Assembly: GCA_029224185.1 (NCBI GenBank)
Contig: CM055188.1
Coordinates: 7,488,497-7,552,496, forward strand
Direction: 5' to 3'
DNA length: 64,000 nt
DNA from: Karalla daura
Taxonomy: Eukaryota; Chordata; Actinopteri; Chaetodontiformes; Leiognathidae
Part shown: piece by piece, positions 34,166 to 48,986 of the stretch
Numbering within the stretch: the stretch's first letter is position 1
Layout: the number at the start of each line of letters is the position of its first letter
Notes under the pieces: generated by a model
The model's database searches: none
The model's input: only the letters and a program-made list of their open reading frames with translations
Told to the model about the DNA's origin: nothing
Program-made: the position numbers and the translations under genes

Positions 34166-35424
34166 ACATTTCTGTTGAAAACTAATATCCTAAAGTAGAA
34201 AACTGATCTGCAAATGGCCATCTACCCCAATTGGGTTGCAGTACAACTGTGTATATAGGACATTTGGTGCGACAGATTGGGTCCATTGCTCAAGCGCCTA
34301 AGGGCCAAAGAGGAGCACTGCTCAACCACTATGTAAAGATATACCCGCAGTGGTTTATTTACTGTATTTTCTTCTTTGTGTTGTGTTATTTTTATTTAGA
34401 CTTTTCTACTGTGTATGTATCTGTGTTGTTCTTCCACAAAATCCCAAGTCAGATTTGTTGTAGTTGTAATAACAGCTTGATGGTAAAAGAGTTTTTCTAA
34501 TGTCGGTATCAAGAATTGATCCTGCAACTGGTTCAATTCCCTAACTATGCATGCCATCACTGTCCTCATCTACCTATAGGATGTACACCAAGATCCAAGC
34601 ATTTTCCTTGAGACCCCAGGCTGCATGAAGGCAACTGGGAACTGATGAGTAACACTAAATTTACTGTTCAGTCCCAGCAAATAGAACTGAAATTGAAAAA
34701 CACAGTGAACTACATATCACCGTGTCTGAAAGCTTTGAGCTGGAATGCAGCATTAGCGAATGAGGTTGTATCAACGGCAATCACTTTTTTGTCTCATGAG
34801 GAGTATTTAAGTCTGGGAAAAGTCTCCCTAGACACATATTTTGGGTTTTGTATGTGCCTTTCATTGTTTTAGGTAGAATACATTTTATTACACTGAAGCA
34901 TCACACTGGGAGTTGGATGGATTATTGCTGCTGTAATGTTTAAAATACCCAAGGGGGTGATGGACTCTTAGAGTCAAAAATAAAGTTGTTTAAACTGGTG
35001 ACATGAGAAATGTCATGTTGATGAACAGTCTGAGCGATGTGGTCCCTACAAGTTATTTATTGTAGGTTTTTAGTGGCACAGTTAGCCATGACCTCCTGCT
35101 GTATTGTAGCACATAAATGAATAAATGATACAGTATATAAAATGGTACAGTACATTCAAAAAACAAGTGCTTCAGGAGAAGTGCAAAATGTATAGCAGGG
35201 GCCCTGCCTTGGATCGAGGCAAAGGGAAGGGCCCCACCAGTAAGCACCTAGATCAGGTTGAAACATGGACAAAAAGCAGAAAAATGACAAAAATGATACC
35301 AAAGTCAGTTTTTTTCATTGTTCCACTTCATTGGCTTCCCTGCAGTTTGATAGATGCTGTCAGTCAAAACAACTTGGATCTAATATGATTGGATGTTCTG
35401 CTGACAGCTCATATGGTCCACAGA
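34166..35424. other. non-coding stretch
   Basis: No gene and no clear repeat are seen. Confidence 0.5.
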
Positions 35425-35605
35425 CAGACTGTTTTGGGGAAAGTACCAAAGAAGCTCAAGTCCAAGTGAAGTCAAAAGCCATTGATGCTAAAGTCCAAAT
35501 CAAATTGCAAGTCTCCTTATTTTTTGTGAAGTCTGAACTTATCACACAATTCACTCGAGCCAGGCTTGAGTCCAAGTCATGTGACTGTAGTCCACACCTC
35601 TGGGT
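35425..35605 (+). repeat. dispersed repeat with repeated AGTCCAAGT motifs
   Basis: CTCAAGTCCAAGTGAAGTC, AAAGTCCAAATCAAATTGC, CTTGAGTCCAAGTCATGTGAC and AGTCCACACCTCTG occur in succession. A degenerate repeat ending in AGTCCACACCTCTG is common in fish genomes. A 157-codon frame that crosses it has no domain. Confidence 0.5.
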
Positions 35606-35721
35606 GAGGCTATGGAAGAAACTGGCAAACTGTTTGATACATCAGGAGGAAAAAAACAAACCTTTATCCACACCATTTCAACTGAACTGGCCTGCTGACC
35701 TCAGCTTGTTCACTGGAACGA

Positions 35722-37293
35722 ATGGAAGGGGGTGGTAGGAGGTGGAAGGAATACTTCTTGAGGTTCTCTTTAATCCTACTGACATGTACCAGGTTGAGAA
35801 AGCAGAGCCAGAGGACGTGGAGGTGGCTCCGCTCATCATTAGTTTTGAAAGTCGCTGTGTGTATTAAAAAATGCCATTGTGGCAGATCCCCAAGGTTGGA
35901 TGAAAACCAACCTAAGTATATTGGGCGCAGTGTTCCTGGGATAGTAGACTGGTGGTTGGTCAAGGAACCAGAGAGTGAATACCAACTAAAGGGGGATCAC
36001 ACTATCTCAATTTACTTTGGTATAATAACAATAAAGGCATTCTGACATTGCTGTAGAGGACAGTCCTGCTGCTAGTTGAACCTCAGATCCAGGAGAAACA
36101 GATGCAGTTTCCCAACCCGTTCACATGTGCTTTGTGGACCTAGAGAAGGCTTACGACCCTGTTCCCAGAGGCTTCTTTTGGGTAGTGCTTCGGTATGCTA
36201 AGGCTCATTGCTATGGGTTGTCCAATCTCTATATCCCTTGAGTCAGAGTCTGACATAGTTGTATGGGCTTCATTGAACTGTGACATCCTGCTTGCACTGG
36301 ATCAGTTTTGGGCAGAGTGTGAAGTGGAAGTCAGTTTTCTCCTCAGGATAGTTATGCTCAGCCTCAGAGATGAGACATCAAGGAGAGGCTCAAGATGTAC
36401 CTGCTGCTCCTCCACATTGAGAGGAGCCAACTGAGATGCTTCAGGTATCTGGTCAGGATGCCCTCTAGATGCCTTTTGAACGACTCTGGTGAATTCGGGT
36501 TTCACCACTGATTGAAGGATTCGCTATCTTTCCGATCTGGATCACAATGCTGGATAAAAGATTCTATTTCCCTTTAGTGGTTGCATGAAAAACTCAGGAA
36601 GAGACTTGAAAAGCCGTCTTAAAGAAGAATTCTTTAATTCTAGAGGTTGGTCCAAACGGTCATGCAAAATAAACAACTGGAGAGTTTCACAAGAAATTGT
36701 ATACAACAATCACAGGATAAGCATCCAAGTTCATGTAGCGTAACATTCAAGTAAAAACTCTGGAGAAACTATGGTGGTTCTCCATTCTTGTACCTGTTTG
36801 AGGGGGGAGTGGTTTCTCAGCTTAGGTGCAGTTTATGGGTGTGTGTTAGGTGAGGTATGTAAATGTTGCTGTTCGGTGGTCCCCATTAACATGTGTGTGA
36901 ATGGAGGATACAGCTGGATGTGGCTGGCAAGCAGCAGGGGTTGTCTGGAGAAGATGTGGAATGTCGATTGTCACCTTTGTTTCTATGTATTTAAGGACAT
37001 AAGGGGCTTCAGAGGCGTGAACAGGAAGGTGTGAATTTCCTGTTTGCCCAGGTCATGTGTCTCCGAAGCTATTGGATTTCACCTTAGGAAAAACTGAAAA
37101 CCACTGAAATTTGACACATCCTAAGGAGGAGACCCAAAAGAAGCGACTCACTGGAAAGATTATATCCTTGGACTGGCCTGGGAGCATCAGAGAAGTTGGT
37201 GGAAGCAGCTGGGGAGAAGAGTGTCTGGGCTTACCTGCTCTAACTGCTGCTCCCGAGACCCAGATCCAGATAAGAAACTGAAGACAACACAAG
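35722..37293 (+). pseudogene. RTE-like non-LTR retrotransposon (LINE) remnant, interrupted
   Basis: The sequence follows the order of a fish LINE reverse-transcriptase protein. A GGTGGAAGGAATACTT block is followed by a diverged linker and then, at about 36125-36170, codons for CAFVDLEKAYDPVPRG, the conserved FVDLEKAxDxVPR region of the RT domain. After a large internal deletion the C-terminal part appears at 36390-36480 (LLLHIERSQLRCFRYLVRMP). The final part resumes at 37113-37293 (GGAGACCC, GGCCTGGGA, GCTGGGGAGA, GTCTGGGCTT blocks). Stops and frameshifts are frequent and the catalytic core with the second Asp pair is missing, so it is dead. Between 36512 and 37107 foreign DNA splits the copy. 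The clade name is from remembered sequence resemblance. Confidence 0.75.
36512..37107. mobile_element. about 600-bp insertion inside the LINE remnant, unclassified
   Basis: LINE similarity stops at about 36500 and resumes at about 37110. CCACTGA occurs at both borders (36505-36511 and 37101-37107) and may be a 7-bp target duplication. The ends are not inverted repeats. The inserted sequence has short frames but no recognisable protein. It might be a solo LTR or a non-autonomous element. Confidence 0.4.
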
Positions 37294-37399
37294 ATGGAAG
37301 TGCATCAGCTTTTGCACTTTGCCCATTGGCTCACCTTGAACCATACCAACCATATATCCTCAACCCAGGACCGACATCAGTTGACCTACGAAACTAACA

Positions 37400-38570
37400 G
37401 ATCAATAGAGGACGGCATCACTGCAGCTCTCCACGCAGCACTCAGCCACCTTGACCTACAAAGTTAGAGTGTTGTTCATAGGCTACCGCTCACCATTTGA
37501 TACTGTCATTCCTGATATCCTATTTAACAAGCTGACTGACATAGTTTTCCCCTCTTCACTTGTGCTGGAATCAAGGACTTCCTGACTGACCTCCCACAAA
37601 ACAAAAAGACCACCTGCTCCTCCACCCTGACTCTTTGCACGCTCCTTAAGACACTCTCGTCAAGGTTGTGTACTGAGCCTTCTCCTTTGCTCCCTGTACA
37701 CACATGTGTGCACATCCTCCCACCCCTCCAATACCATCATTAAATCTGTTGATGCTACCAGAGTCGTAGGCCTAGTTAGTGGAGGGGATAAGACTGCATA
37801 CAGGGATGAGATCAATAAGCTAGCAGGTTGGTGCCCTGAAAACAACCTACTGCTCAACACCAGCAAAACAAGAGATGGTGTTTTACTTCAGTAAACACAA
37901 GGGCTACCAGCCCCACTGTACATTGGTGGGGACTGTGTCTAGTGGGTGTCCCCTTTCAATTTCTTAAGGCACACATATAGCCGAGGAAGTCACCTGGACT
38001 GAAAACACATTCGCTGTAGTAAAAAAGGGCCGACAGCGAGGCCTCTTCCTGTGGATACTAAGAAGCAGCCTTCTGGAGAAGGAACTGTTTGTGGTGTTTA
38101 ACTGCTGCACCAGCAAGAGCGTTCTGACGTACGGCATCACTGCCTGGTTTGTTCTCTGGCAGACAGGAAGAACTGGCAGAAAGTGATTAAAATGGCAAAA
38201 GACATTACTGGCAGCCCCCTACCCTTGCTAGAAGACATCACCAGCATATGGTGTTTTAGGAGAGCGAGGGCAATCAGTGCTGACCCCTCACACCCAGGAC
38301 AGCACCTGCTCCACCTCATGCCATCCGTCAGGTGGTTCAGGTGCCTCAAAAGCAGACAAAAAGATTCACAAACAGTCTTTCCCTGGGCCATTAGGACCTT
38401 GAACTCACATGGAGTATTGAGTAAAAGATATAAATATTGTTGTATTTCTTTTATACTGCACAAACCAGAAAACACCACAATTTCATTTTATACCTGTTGC
38501 ACTATGACAGATACATTTATTTTCTATTTTTTTTCTAGATTTTATGTCATCCACTGATTGACCTGGGTGT
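37400..38570 (+). pseudogene. Rex1-like (CR1-clade) LINE reverse transcriptase remnant
   Basis: Translation blocks in order resemble Rex1 RT. They are a segment ending VIPDILFNKLTDI, a KDFLTDLPQNK region, LLCSLYTHVCTSSHPSNT, the RT catalytic region at about 37738-37775, VVGLVSGGDKTAYRDEINK, LAGWCPENNLLLNTSKT, then SAD-type thumb and C-terminal blocks around SLLEKELFVVFNCC and SHPGQHLLHLMPSVR. The catalytic FADD-type motif reads SVDAT here, so an essential Asp is lost, and stops and frameshifts occur. The copy directly follows the RTE-like remnant on the same strand. The final A/T-rich part up to about 38570 is probably its 3' end. Confidence 0.75.
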
Positions 38571-39169
38571 TTACTCAGTTTAATCATCATTGCACAAAAT
38601 CAAACATGATTTTTTATGATTTTTGTAAGAGTAATGTACTGAATGACATGTCCTTCGAGCAGCAATACTGGATCAGCTTGATAGTTCAGCAGGTTCCTTG
38701 TTAAGTGACTGATGCATATATATCCATAGATTCATAGAGCTCAGCCTGATTCTCTCCAAAAGGCGAAATTACTAAAAATATAAATAAATACAAAAATAAA
38801 TAAAAGAGAGCAGGGAAATTAATGCCTAATGAGTATCAGTAAGAAGATTCTCAAACAGTAATTGGTTAAACCCAGGCTTGGACCATCAAATTACTGGTCT
38901 ACATCTGTTGTGGGATTTGTACTTGGAAAACGTCATTTTGTTGTAATGTAATTACCTCATGATATTTAATGTAAATTACTGTCAGCTGATGATGATATGC
39001 AAAGCTGCAGACAAAAAATGATGGGCTAAAATGAACTGGAAATGGTGCCTCATACAGGCGTAACTGTTCCAGTTTGCTTGTTGATTTCACATTTTCTGGA
39101 TTATTTAAATTCAGAGTGGGCAATTATGAGGAGCTGGCGAAACATTTCAAAAGCAGTAGTTGTTGACTA

Positions 39170-39171
<2 letters not shown>

Positions 39172-39214
<43 letters not shown>

Positions 39215-39242
39215 TTGCTGAGAGAGAGAGAGAGAGAGAGAA
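39172..39242. repeat. (TG)n and (GA)n microsatellite pair
   Basis: About 20 TG dinucleotides (39172-39212), a short TATTTGCT spacer, and about 11 GA dinucleotides to 39241. Confidence 0.9.
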
Positions 39243-39300
39243 AGAAAGTGGTTTTATTTAGTATAGTTGAAATGATTGATTGCACATTCTCTAGTTAGAC

Positions 39301-39334
<34 letters not shown>

Positions 39335-39362
39335 GCACACACACACACACACACATATATAT
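39301..39362. repeat. (AT)n(AC)n(AT)n microsatellite
   Basis: AT repeats (39301-39318), AC repeats interrupted once by a G (39319-39354), then AT repeats again. The flanking AT blocks are complementary and can pair around the AC block. Confidence 0.9.
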
Positions 39363-41884
39363 GGAAAGAGAGGGAGAGAATTTGTTCCTACATGGTAAGT
39401 TAGGTTTCACTTTGAGTTTGGGGACAACTAGCGAGTGTTCAGCAAAGTGAAGGATTATGGGACCTCTCTGCTGATGTTTCCTGACTACCAAAAATCATTT
39501 AATCCATCTGTCAAAGGAACTAGTTTCTAAGCAAAGATATCAGTTTGTCAAATCCGTTCTTTTTATTTCCTTTTTAATGTTAATAATATCATCTTTGCAC
39601 TTCATAATTATGATTTTTTATATCATCATTTGATAATCAGTTTGTTAGTGTCGGTTCAATCGTGAAATGACTGGTAGCTGCATCCTGATATGAGTGCATT
39701 CAGTGGCAGATGTTCGTGGCAAGCTTTGCTTAAAAAAAAAGTTTTCTTTTCTTTTGAGCATCCAGTCGACATATCATAATGTTGCTTCACTCTGCTGACT
39801 TGTCTGTTCAGCTTTTCACACGATTCTGAAGTGATTAAAATGTTTACTTTGTTGTACTTATCGGGACATTGCCAAGCTGGATCTCATCACAGTGTCCAGC
39901 CAAACGCAGCCATCTTCACCCTGAAGCACTTGCTTGTCACTTCCACTAATGCTGTGAACACAGTGATCCAATTACAATAAAAAGTTTGATGGTGACTTAA
40001 AAATTAAATTAGCTGGTGAAATTCTGGTTCACTGCCATCTCTGTGGACACACACAGTGTGAAACGTGCAGAGTGGGCTACATGAAAAGTGTGGTGAAAGG
40101 CAGGACCCCACAACTGTACATGTGCATGGACAGACTGAGCCGAGTACATTACAACAGCATTTATTTGCCAGCCGCAGCCGAGGAGGCTGCTGGTGGATAA
40201 TTACTGAAGTGCTCTCCACAATCTTGTTTTGAATGCTAATGCTTCTCTGTCTTTCCACTCAAAGAAATCTGATGAGCGCACTGAGTGGCAACTCAGTATT
40301 GATTTTGCACATTTAACGTAGTTTATAGAGCTTTCTGCCAGAGAGGCTGGGAGCTCAGTGCATTGTGCTTGAAGAGCACAAGAGTCCCACCACTCTTGGT
40401 GTGGATATTTATGTGATTCTGTCAAAGGATTTCTCATTCACTGTAAACAATTCAGCTTCTTATACTAGGTGCAGACGTGGAAATAAGCTGGAAACTAAGG
40501 TTGTTAGCATTAAAACAAAAGTCAATAATTAGAATGATTCACAGATTTATAATATCTGTTACAGAGAGATAATTCACAATACAATTTATAAACTAAAAAT
40601 GCAAATTGAAAACTTAAAATATGAATAGATTAAACAATTGACGGACATAATAAGGCAATAAAACAATTGTAATAAAACAGTCAATCGGAAGGTCAGTGAT
40701 AATTTGAAGGAAAGCTGGCCTTGCATCTGGCCTGGTAATGGTAGACTATGATCATGCAGAAGTAATTAGTGAAGTTACTGTGAATCTATGTGTTGACAGA
40801 GATACACCTCTTAATTGAAAATGACACACAAGTTCCTGAGGTTTGAATTAATAGCAGGGGAAAGACAACCAGTGCTCATAGCAACCTTGAAAGAAAAACT
40901 TCAACTTCAACTTAAATGTTATTATAAGATAATAGTGTTATCCCAAGGCATTTAACATGAACAAACAACATATACAGAGCAGAGCTCAACAAAACTAAAG
41001 CAACAAGGGCAAGGAAAAAAATTTCCTTTAACCTTGGGCAGAATCTGGCTCAGAGGGGATGGTCATCTGAATGTGAAAGGTCCCGACCTGTCACCCTCTG
41101 CTTATTGTGTGTGGTTCCTAAAGTCACGAGTATCAACAGTGGATGGAGGTATACTTGTTTATATGACTGTTTCTCACCTCTGCCTGTTAACTCTGTGTGG
41201 CGTGTGTCAGCAGAGGGATAATCTGTCGGCAGATCGCTGACTGTCAAGTCACTATTTTCATTTTCAACATTGGGCAAGTGAGCACAGCAAAATAACGAGC
41301 CCGCATCAGCAACACAACATAATGTCACTGTTTGCTTGTCAAATACATTTTGCGTGCCTATGTGTGTTCAAAGGTAAGGTGCACCTGACGATAGAGGAAA
41401 GTGCTTTGAGCGTGTGTGAAATAAAACATGTTTGATGCCGCACAGTGCGGTATTACTGTTTCAGTTCCTTACATCATCCAGTTCTCTCTCATAGACCTGA
41501 TCTCATGTTTTTACAACAGACAAAAATACTGAAAGGCAGGTTGGAGGTAAGAGGGGCTGGGGGAGTGGAGATGATAACAGGCTAGTGAGGCAGAGAGCTG
41601 AAAGGAAATGGGCATGTGCGTGGGAAGACAGTCATGCACAAACACACACAGGCAGCACATGGGCAAGACATGCATGAAGCCTGGCGTGACCACTTGGCTC
41701 TATTCTGCCACCCAGTGGTGTAGGTGTGCTATTTTTATTTTCATTGGAAAAAGAAAGCAGAAGCAGAGGGAATGCTAGATCCATATCCCTCAAGTGCGTT
41801 ATGGAAGCAGCATTTATATATGTCCACTCCCTGCAATCCCAGCACTTCTGGTTTGTCGAGCATGTATTTTTCTGGACAACTGCT

Positions 41885-42130
41885 GACACTAGATTTGGTT
41901 CATGGTTAAGTGGTAGGCCACACAATAGACCATTGGGTTGTTGACTCGCAGCAAGATGGTTGCTGGCTCGAGTCCTTATGTGCATGTTGGTTGTCTATGG
42001 GTAGTCTGATTTCCTTACACCATCCAAATATGTACATTAAAGTCAATTGGATTCTCCAATTGAGAGTGAATGGTGTGTGTACACCTGTCCAGGTGTATTC
42101 TGTGTGTTCACTGGAGATGGACTGCATGGC
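41885..42130 (+). mobile_element. V-SINE-like relic, strongly diverged
   Basis: The order matches the repeats at 19638 and 33960: GGTTAAGTGGTAGGCCAC, ACTCGCAGCAAGATGGTTGC, TGGCTCGAGTCC, ATGTGCATGTTGG, a TCTCCAATTGAGAGTGAATGG block and ACACCTGTCCAGGTGTATTC. The CAGCAAGATGGTT and GTCCAGGTGTA blocks are the best-preserved landmarks. Confidence 0.5.
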
Positions 42131-42766
42131 AGTTTGCAGTTACTTTATTATAGAAGCATATCATGTAATTGTACCTAGGGTCAGATCAGTCTGTCTGCAA
42201 TCAGAATAAAATAGATTATTCCTTATCAGCCTAACAACAAAGAAATTTCACATTTTGAATGCACTTTTGGAACAGATGTTGGGACCACATTCAAGGTAAA
42301 AGAAAGAAGAGAAAAAAACATAGCTGACTGTGCACCCCTGAACATAAATAAATAACTATAAAACAGGATGAGATGTTGTCTCGTGAATATTTCATTTCTG
42401 TGATTGTAAAACACCCCAGCCTCACTCCAAATTCTCCATGGGTGAATGTTACACAGAATTCTTTGTGACACTGCTGGAAACCTCATTATCTATCATTTTA
42501 TTTTACATTCATTTTTTTTAATAATAAGAAAAACTGAATAAGCACTGCACACATCATGTCAATAAATGGTAGGAAAATGCATGTTAAAACACATACATCG
42601 GCACATCGGGGTGTTTGTGACTCTATTACCAGGCACACACACTTCAACACATTTGCACATGTTTCCCCTTTGCCTTTTTCCCCTTGAAGCATACTGTCAG
42701 CAGAAGGGCTCAAATTACCTTTAGGTATTTTTTTTGTTTGTTTGTCTGTTTGTTGTTTGTCTGCAG
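42131..42766. other. non-coding stretch
   Basis: No gene is seen. It ends in a long T/G-rich pyrimidine-type tract (42727-42766) that forms the acceptor of the next candidate exon. Confidence 0.5.
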
Positions 42767-42902
42767 TAGGCTAGCAAACAATTACGGTGGCATCTATTTG
42801 ATTTGGTTTGCCCTGGGAGATGGAAGGACAAGTGATGATTATCAGTACATTGACTGTCAACAACTAACGTCTATTTTGGTGCCAGTTCAGAGCTTGATCC
42901 AG
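42767..42902 (+). CDS. possible 136-nt exon, gene unknown
   Basis: An unusually long polypyrimidine-type tract ends in TTTGTCTGCAG (42766), and a CAG/GTGAAG donor follows at 42903. After one base, 45 codons are open. They begin RLANNYGGIYLIWFALGDGR and end VPVQSLIQ, and the frame stays open to 42959. The composition is plausible for protein, but no domain is recognised. The T-rich tract is itself a simple repeat (TTTG), which makes a chance acceptor likely. Confidence 0.25.
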
Positions 42903-45900
42903 GTGAAGGAACTTGCCCAGCTTGATCTGTACAGTCCTAATGAAAAGAGAGGCACATGAAACTCCTCACAGTCTGTAACTGCAGTGCATTAACAGAAGAA
43001 AAACAGCCAAAGCACTTTGTTCTCTCTGGATGCCTTTTATCTCCAATGGCCTCATTTCCACTATCTCCTTACAAGTGGTTTTACCTTACATGGTCTCTGT
43101 CTCATTCTGTGTGTATCTACTCATCTCAGTAACAGAGCAGAGATTCTCTACTTTATCCCTTATGTGTATCTTTGCATGTTTATCTGAGCTGGTTTTTATT
43201 GCATCTAAACCCATGATTATGATCATGATGTGGTATTCACATGGTCCTGGCAGTATTTTGACCATTCTAGGCTGCTGCAGCCTTTCCCATCTGCAAAACT
43301 GTTCCTCTCTGCATATATTTAACAAGAGGCTGGCAGGCAGAGGGCCAGAAAAACGAGGGAGAAGAAAAGCAAGAGAGTGGCGTGGGCGATGTGTATCATA
43401 TTCATTGGGTTTCATGGAAAAAACATTGTGGTGTTTGTTGCTGAAAGATTTAAAGCAGCTTTAACCAGTTTTCCTAGCATTGTAGGTCAAATCACCATGT
43501 ATATTGCTGAAGGAGTTGAGGTAACAGCCAACACTGCTATCCCTCAGTTAACAAGAGAAAATATTGGACTAAATTTTATCATCGAACATTAGAATTGCTA
43601 GACTTGCTTTTTGTTGGTTCTGTCTATGTTTGGGTTTAATCACACAATATCAATACCATGAGGTGACAACATTCTGCTGAAGCTGTTCCTGGAAACACAA
43701 CACAGAAGAGAGGAAAACTAACCAGTGCCTGTCATTGGTTATCACTGGTTGCAACAAAGACATCTATTCCTCCACTAACTGTGCCCGTCCTGTTGAAGGG
43801 GAGGCACCAAGCACACAGGCATCACAGAGTAAATGCAGGATTTTGAGATTTCCATCCTAAAAATGACTTATTATTGCTTGAATAATGATGTTCCGTACAT
43901 GTCTCTTTTTGTCGTGGAAACATATTTTAATTTTATGGCACTTTGTTCTCTCTAGAGTCGACAAGAGCTTCTTCAGGCCCAGAAACCCATGGTGAGTCCT
44001 CCAATTATTGACTGAGTCCCATGGTTGGCACCTCCCAACACTCTCTTCCAAAGTATTGCTTCCTTTTATTGCAATATTTCAGAGGTTTCTAGACTTTGCC
44101 TGTTCTGCCTGACCAGCCAGCGTTAAGATGTGTTACTTCAGTCAGACTGACATGGAAATCTTCTATTCTGTATCAAAGTGGTAAAATATGACAGTATTGA
44201 TACTTTCTGTCCGTCTCTCCCCTACTCCCTGTCAGCATGCACTGCTTTTATGTGCTGATGCAATAAACTATTTTCCATATAGGGAGCAGGGTGTTCACTG
44301 ATCTATTTAGTGCTTAGCCACTGACTTCTTCACTTTTTAATACTTTCAGAATTTGCTTTTTTGTATTGAGACAATCTGATGACCTGAGTGAAGATATAGT
44401 TTTAAAAAAGACTGTACGTCATCTATTTTTAGAACATTAACGCCAAGAGCAGACCTCGGCTCCTCTTTATCTCAACCCCAGCTTTTTTCTAGCTCCTAAT
44501 AAGATTTGCAAGTGCGCATAAAATTATTTCCTTACTGAGAAAACCTGTCAGCTCTTATGGCTTTTGGGCATCTGCATACGATGGAAATGGAGATAGCGGT
44601 GCTTCAAATACTCCCTGCTCTGGCAAGGAGATTTGCAGGTTGGAGGAAGGATGGTGTGGTCGTAAATACAGGATCAGGAGCAGATGGAGGGAGACGGGGA
44701 GCACGCGCATGTATCTGATACCAGCTGGCCATGTCAGGCACACGCCTCTGAGAGGGTGAGGGTCAGAGGGACTGATGCTACCACTATGATGTGTGTTAAG
44801 ATTTGCAATATTACATTTATATTCCTTTGCTGTGATAAAGCCCTACTCCCACTTCTTTTCCTGTTAGTTATTCTATGTGATTATAAGTTTGAGGTATTTA
44901 TTGCATGATATAATAATAATAATAATAATAATATGGGTGCAGACTTAATTTAGGAACAGTGTTTTCCCATGTAATTAGCACACATCTCCCTAAGCTGTGT
45001 ATAAATGAAAAGAAAAGTGACTAAACATTAGATATATGATGTTGTGCTCAGTGCCGCTATAGCATATCAATATAGTCTTATTCTTTTGTGCTCCCCCATC
45101 AATAGACATCAAACAGGCAGCTGACCTGTGTCACAATGAGAGAGGAAAGGCTAGCGGGACGGGATACAGGGCAGGGGAAATTGAAGGTGTGAGGATGATT
45201 CAAGCTCATCAGAGGAGAATACACCCGCACACTTCCACTGCATTTCATTATGAGGACTTGGGTTTGTGTCTGTTGCAAACAGGTCTGTAGCGAATACTAA
45301 AAGCAGCTCAGGGCCAGGCTTGTGCAGATGGCAACAGTGCACAGTGCATATTTCTGATTAAAATCACTGAGTCATTATTCCAATTCTGTGTCCCATCAGT
45401 CTCATCTGCACTTAGATTAAAACCTCAAGTCTCAACATCATACTTAGTAGTTTCCTATTATTTATTTTTGAATTTTGAGTGATTTCCTGTGAAGTTTTTA
45501 TTTCTCCAAATGACAGCGGGCATTGTTCCACTCCCCTTACATGAATAGGTCACATTTTTCAAAGAGCAAAGTCTGAACAGTCTCTGGACATACTGTGCCA
45601 TCACAATGAAACTCCAATCCTTGAACTTTAATTTCTTAATAGATCCTTCTGAATGAAGCAAGGACAAGTAATAAGATTAATTTAAGGCCTGACTGACAAA
45701 TCTATACACATATTTACTATCCACTGGCATTGCAATGCTGGCACCTGTTAACCACAGTAAATGTAAAATGTGTTCATTACATTGTTTTTTTTGGGGGGGG
45801 GGATTCCAAATAGTGTTGATCATTGTACATTTTACAACTGTGCGTATAATATATTATGTCATATATAATAAATATGACAATTTGCCCAATGGACTGTGGA

Positions 45901-46591
45901 ACTATCCTGGAGCTATTGTGTCAAGAACAGTACCATGTCGTAGAGTTCACAATCACAATCTGTCTTCAAACACTGTTTTTCCAAGATCCCCTGCCAAGTG
46001 CCACTGCCTCAAATCCATCACAGCATTATCCTCAAGCAGCCAGGTGTAGAGGTGTGCGTGCGTATGTGTGTGTAGAAACACACTGCCCTCACATGTCACT
46101 GTCACTCTCGCTGAGCACAAACCACCATCGTCGTCTTGCCGTGACACATAAATACTGCGTGTTGGTTTGGGTGTGACTCAAGTCGTCCTGAATTGTTTGG
46201 GTCGCTCACTGAAAGGTGGGAACACACTTATTTCACTGCGCTTAACTCATCGCACCATGTTGTTCTTAATTAAACACTCATTAGCTTGATTGCTCTCAAT
46301 AATGGCAATGCTTGTCTGCCCCATCTGAGGCTCCCGCTAGGCTGCAGAATGGTGTTGAGGATAAATGCTATGGCATTTCTACCACATATGTCAGTATGGA
46401 TATGGGTGTTTTTTGCCTTTCACAACTCTATTCTGTACTTATGGGGAAAACTTTTACATAGTAAATTGCATAGTACAGCTTCAGTTACTGACTAGTGAAG
46501 GAGTAAATGACTTGACTAAATCTCCATTGGTGTTGAACTATAAAATTCAATAATTTCTTAATTGCCCTGTTTGCTGAATAATACGCCTCAA
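42903..46591. other. non-coding stretch
   Basis: No gene is recognised. It contains an (AAT)n microsatellite (44910-44933) and a T8G10 run (45785-45802). The longest frames (43030-43464 and 43086-43415) overlap on opposite strands and have no domain. Confidence 0.5.
44910..44933. repeat. (AAT)n microsatellite
   Basis: About eight uninterrupted TAA/AAT triplets. Confidence 0.9.
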
Positions 46592-46638
46592 GGCATCTGT
46601 CTTAATGTAATGTACTATATTATATTAAGACAGATGCC
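46592..46638 (+). other. perfect stem-loop, 15-bp stem, 17-nt loop
   Basis: GGCATCTGTCTTAAT (46592-46606) and its exact reverse complement (46624-46638) flank an AT-rich loop. The loop itself has weak extra pairing (TAAT/ATTA). It may be a small palindromic element or a hairpin RNA. No motif decides between them. Confidence 0.85.

Positions 46639-48986
<2,348 letters not shown>

Larger units (their letters stand above)
38571..41884. other. non-coding stretch with microsatellites
   Basis: No gene is recognised. Microsatellites lie at 39172-39242 and 39301-39362. A donor-like AAG/GTAAGG near 41373 has no partner. Confidence 0.5.
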
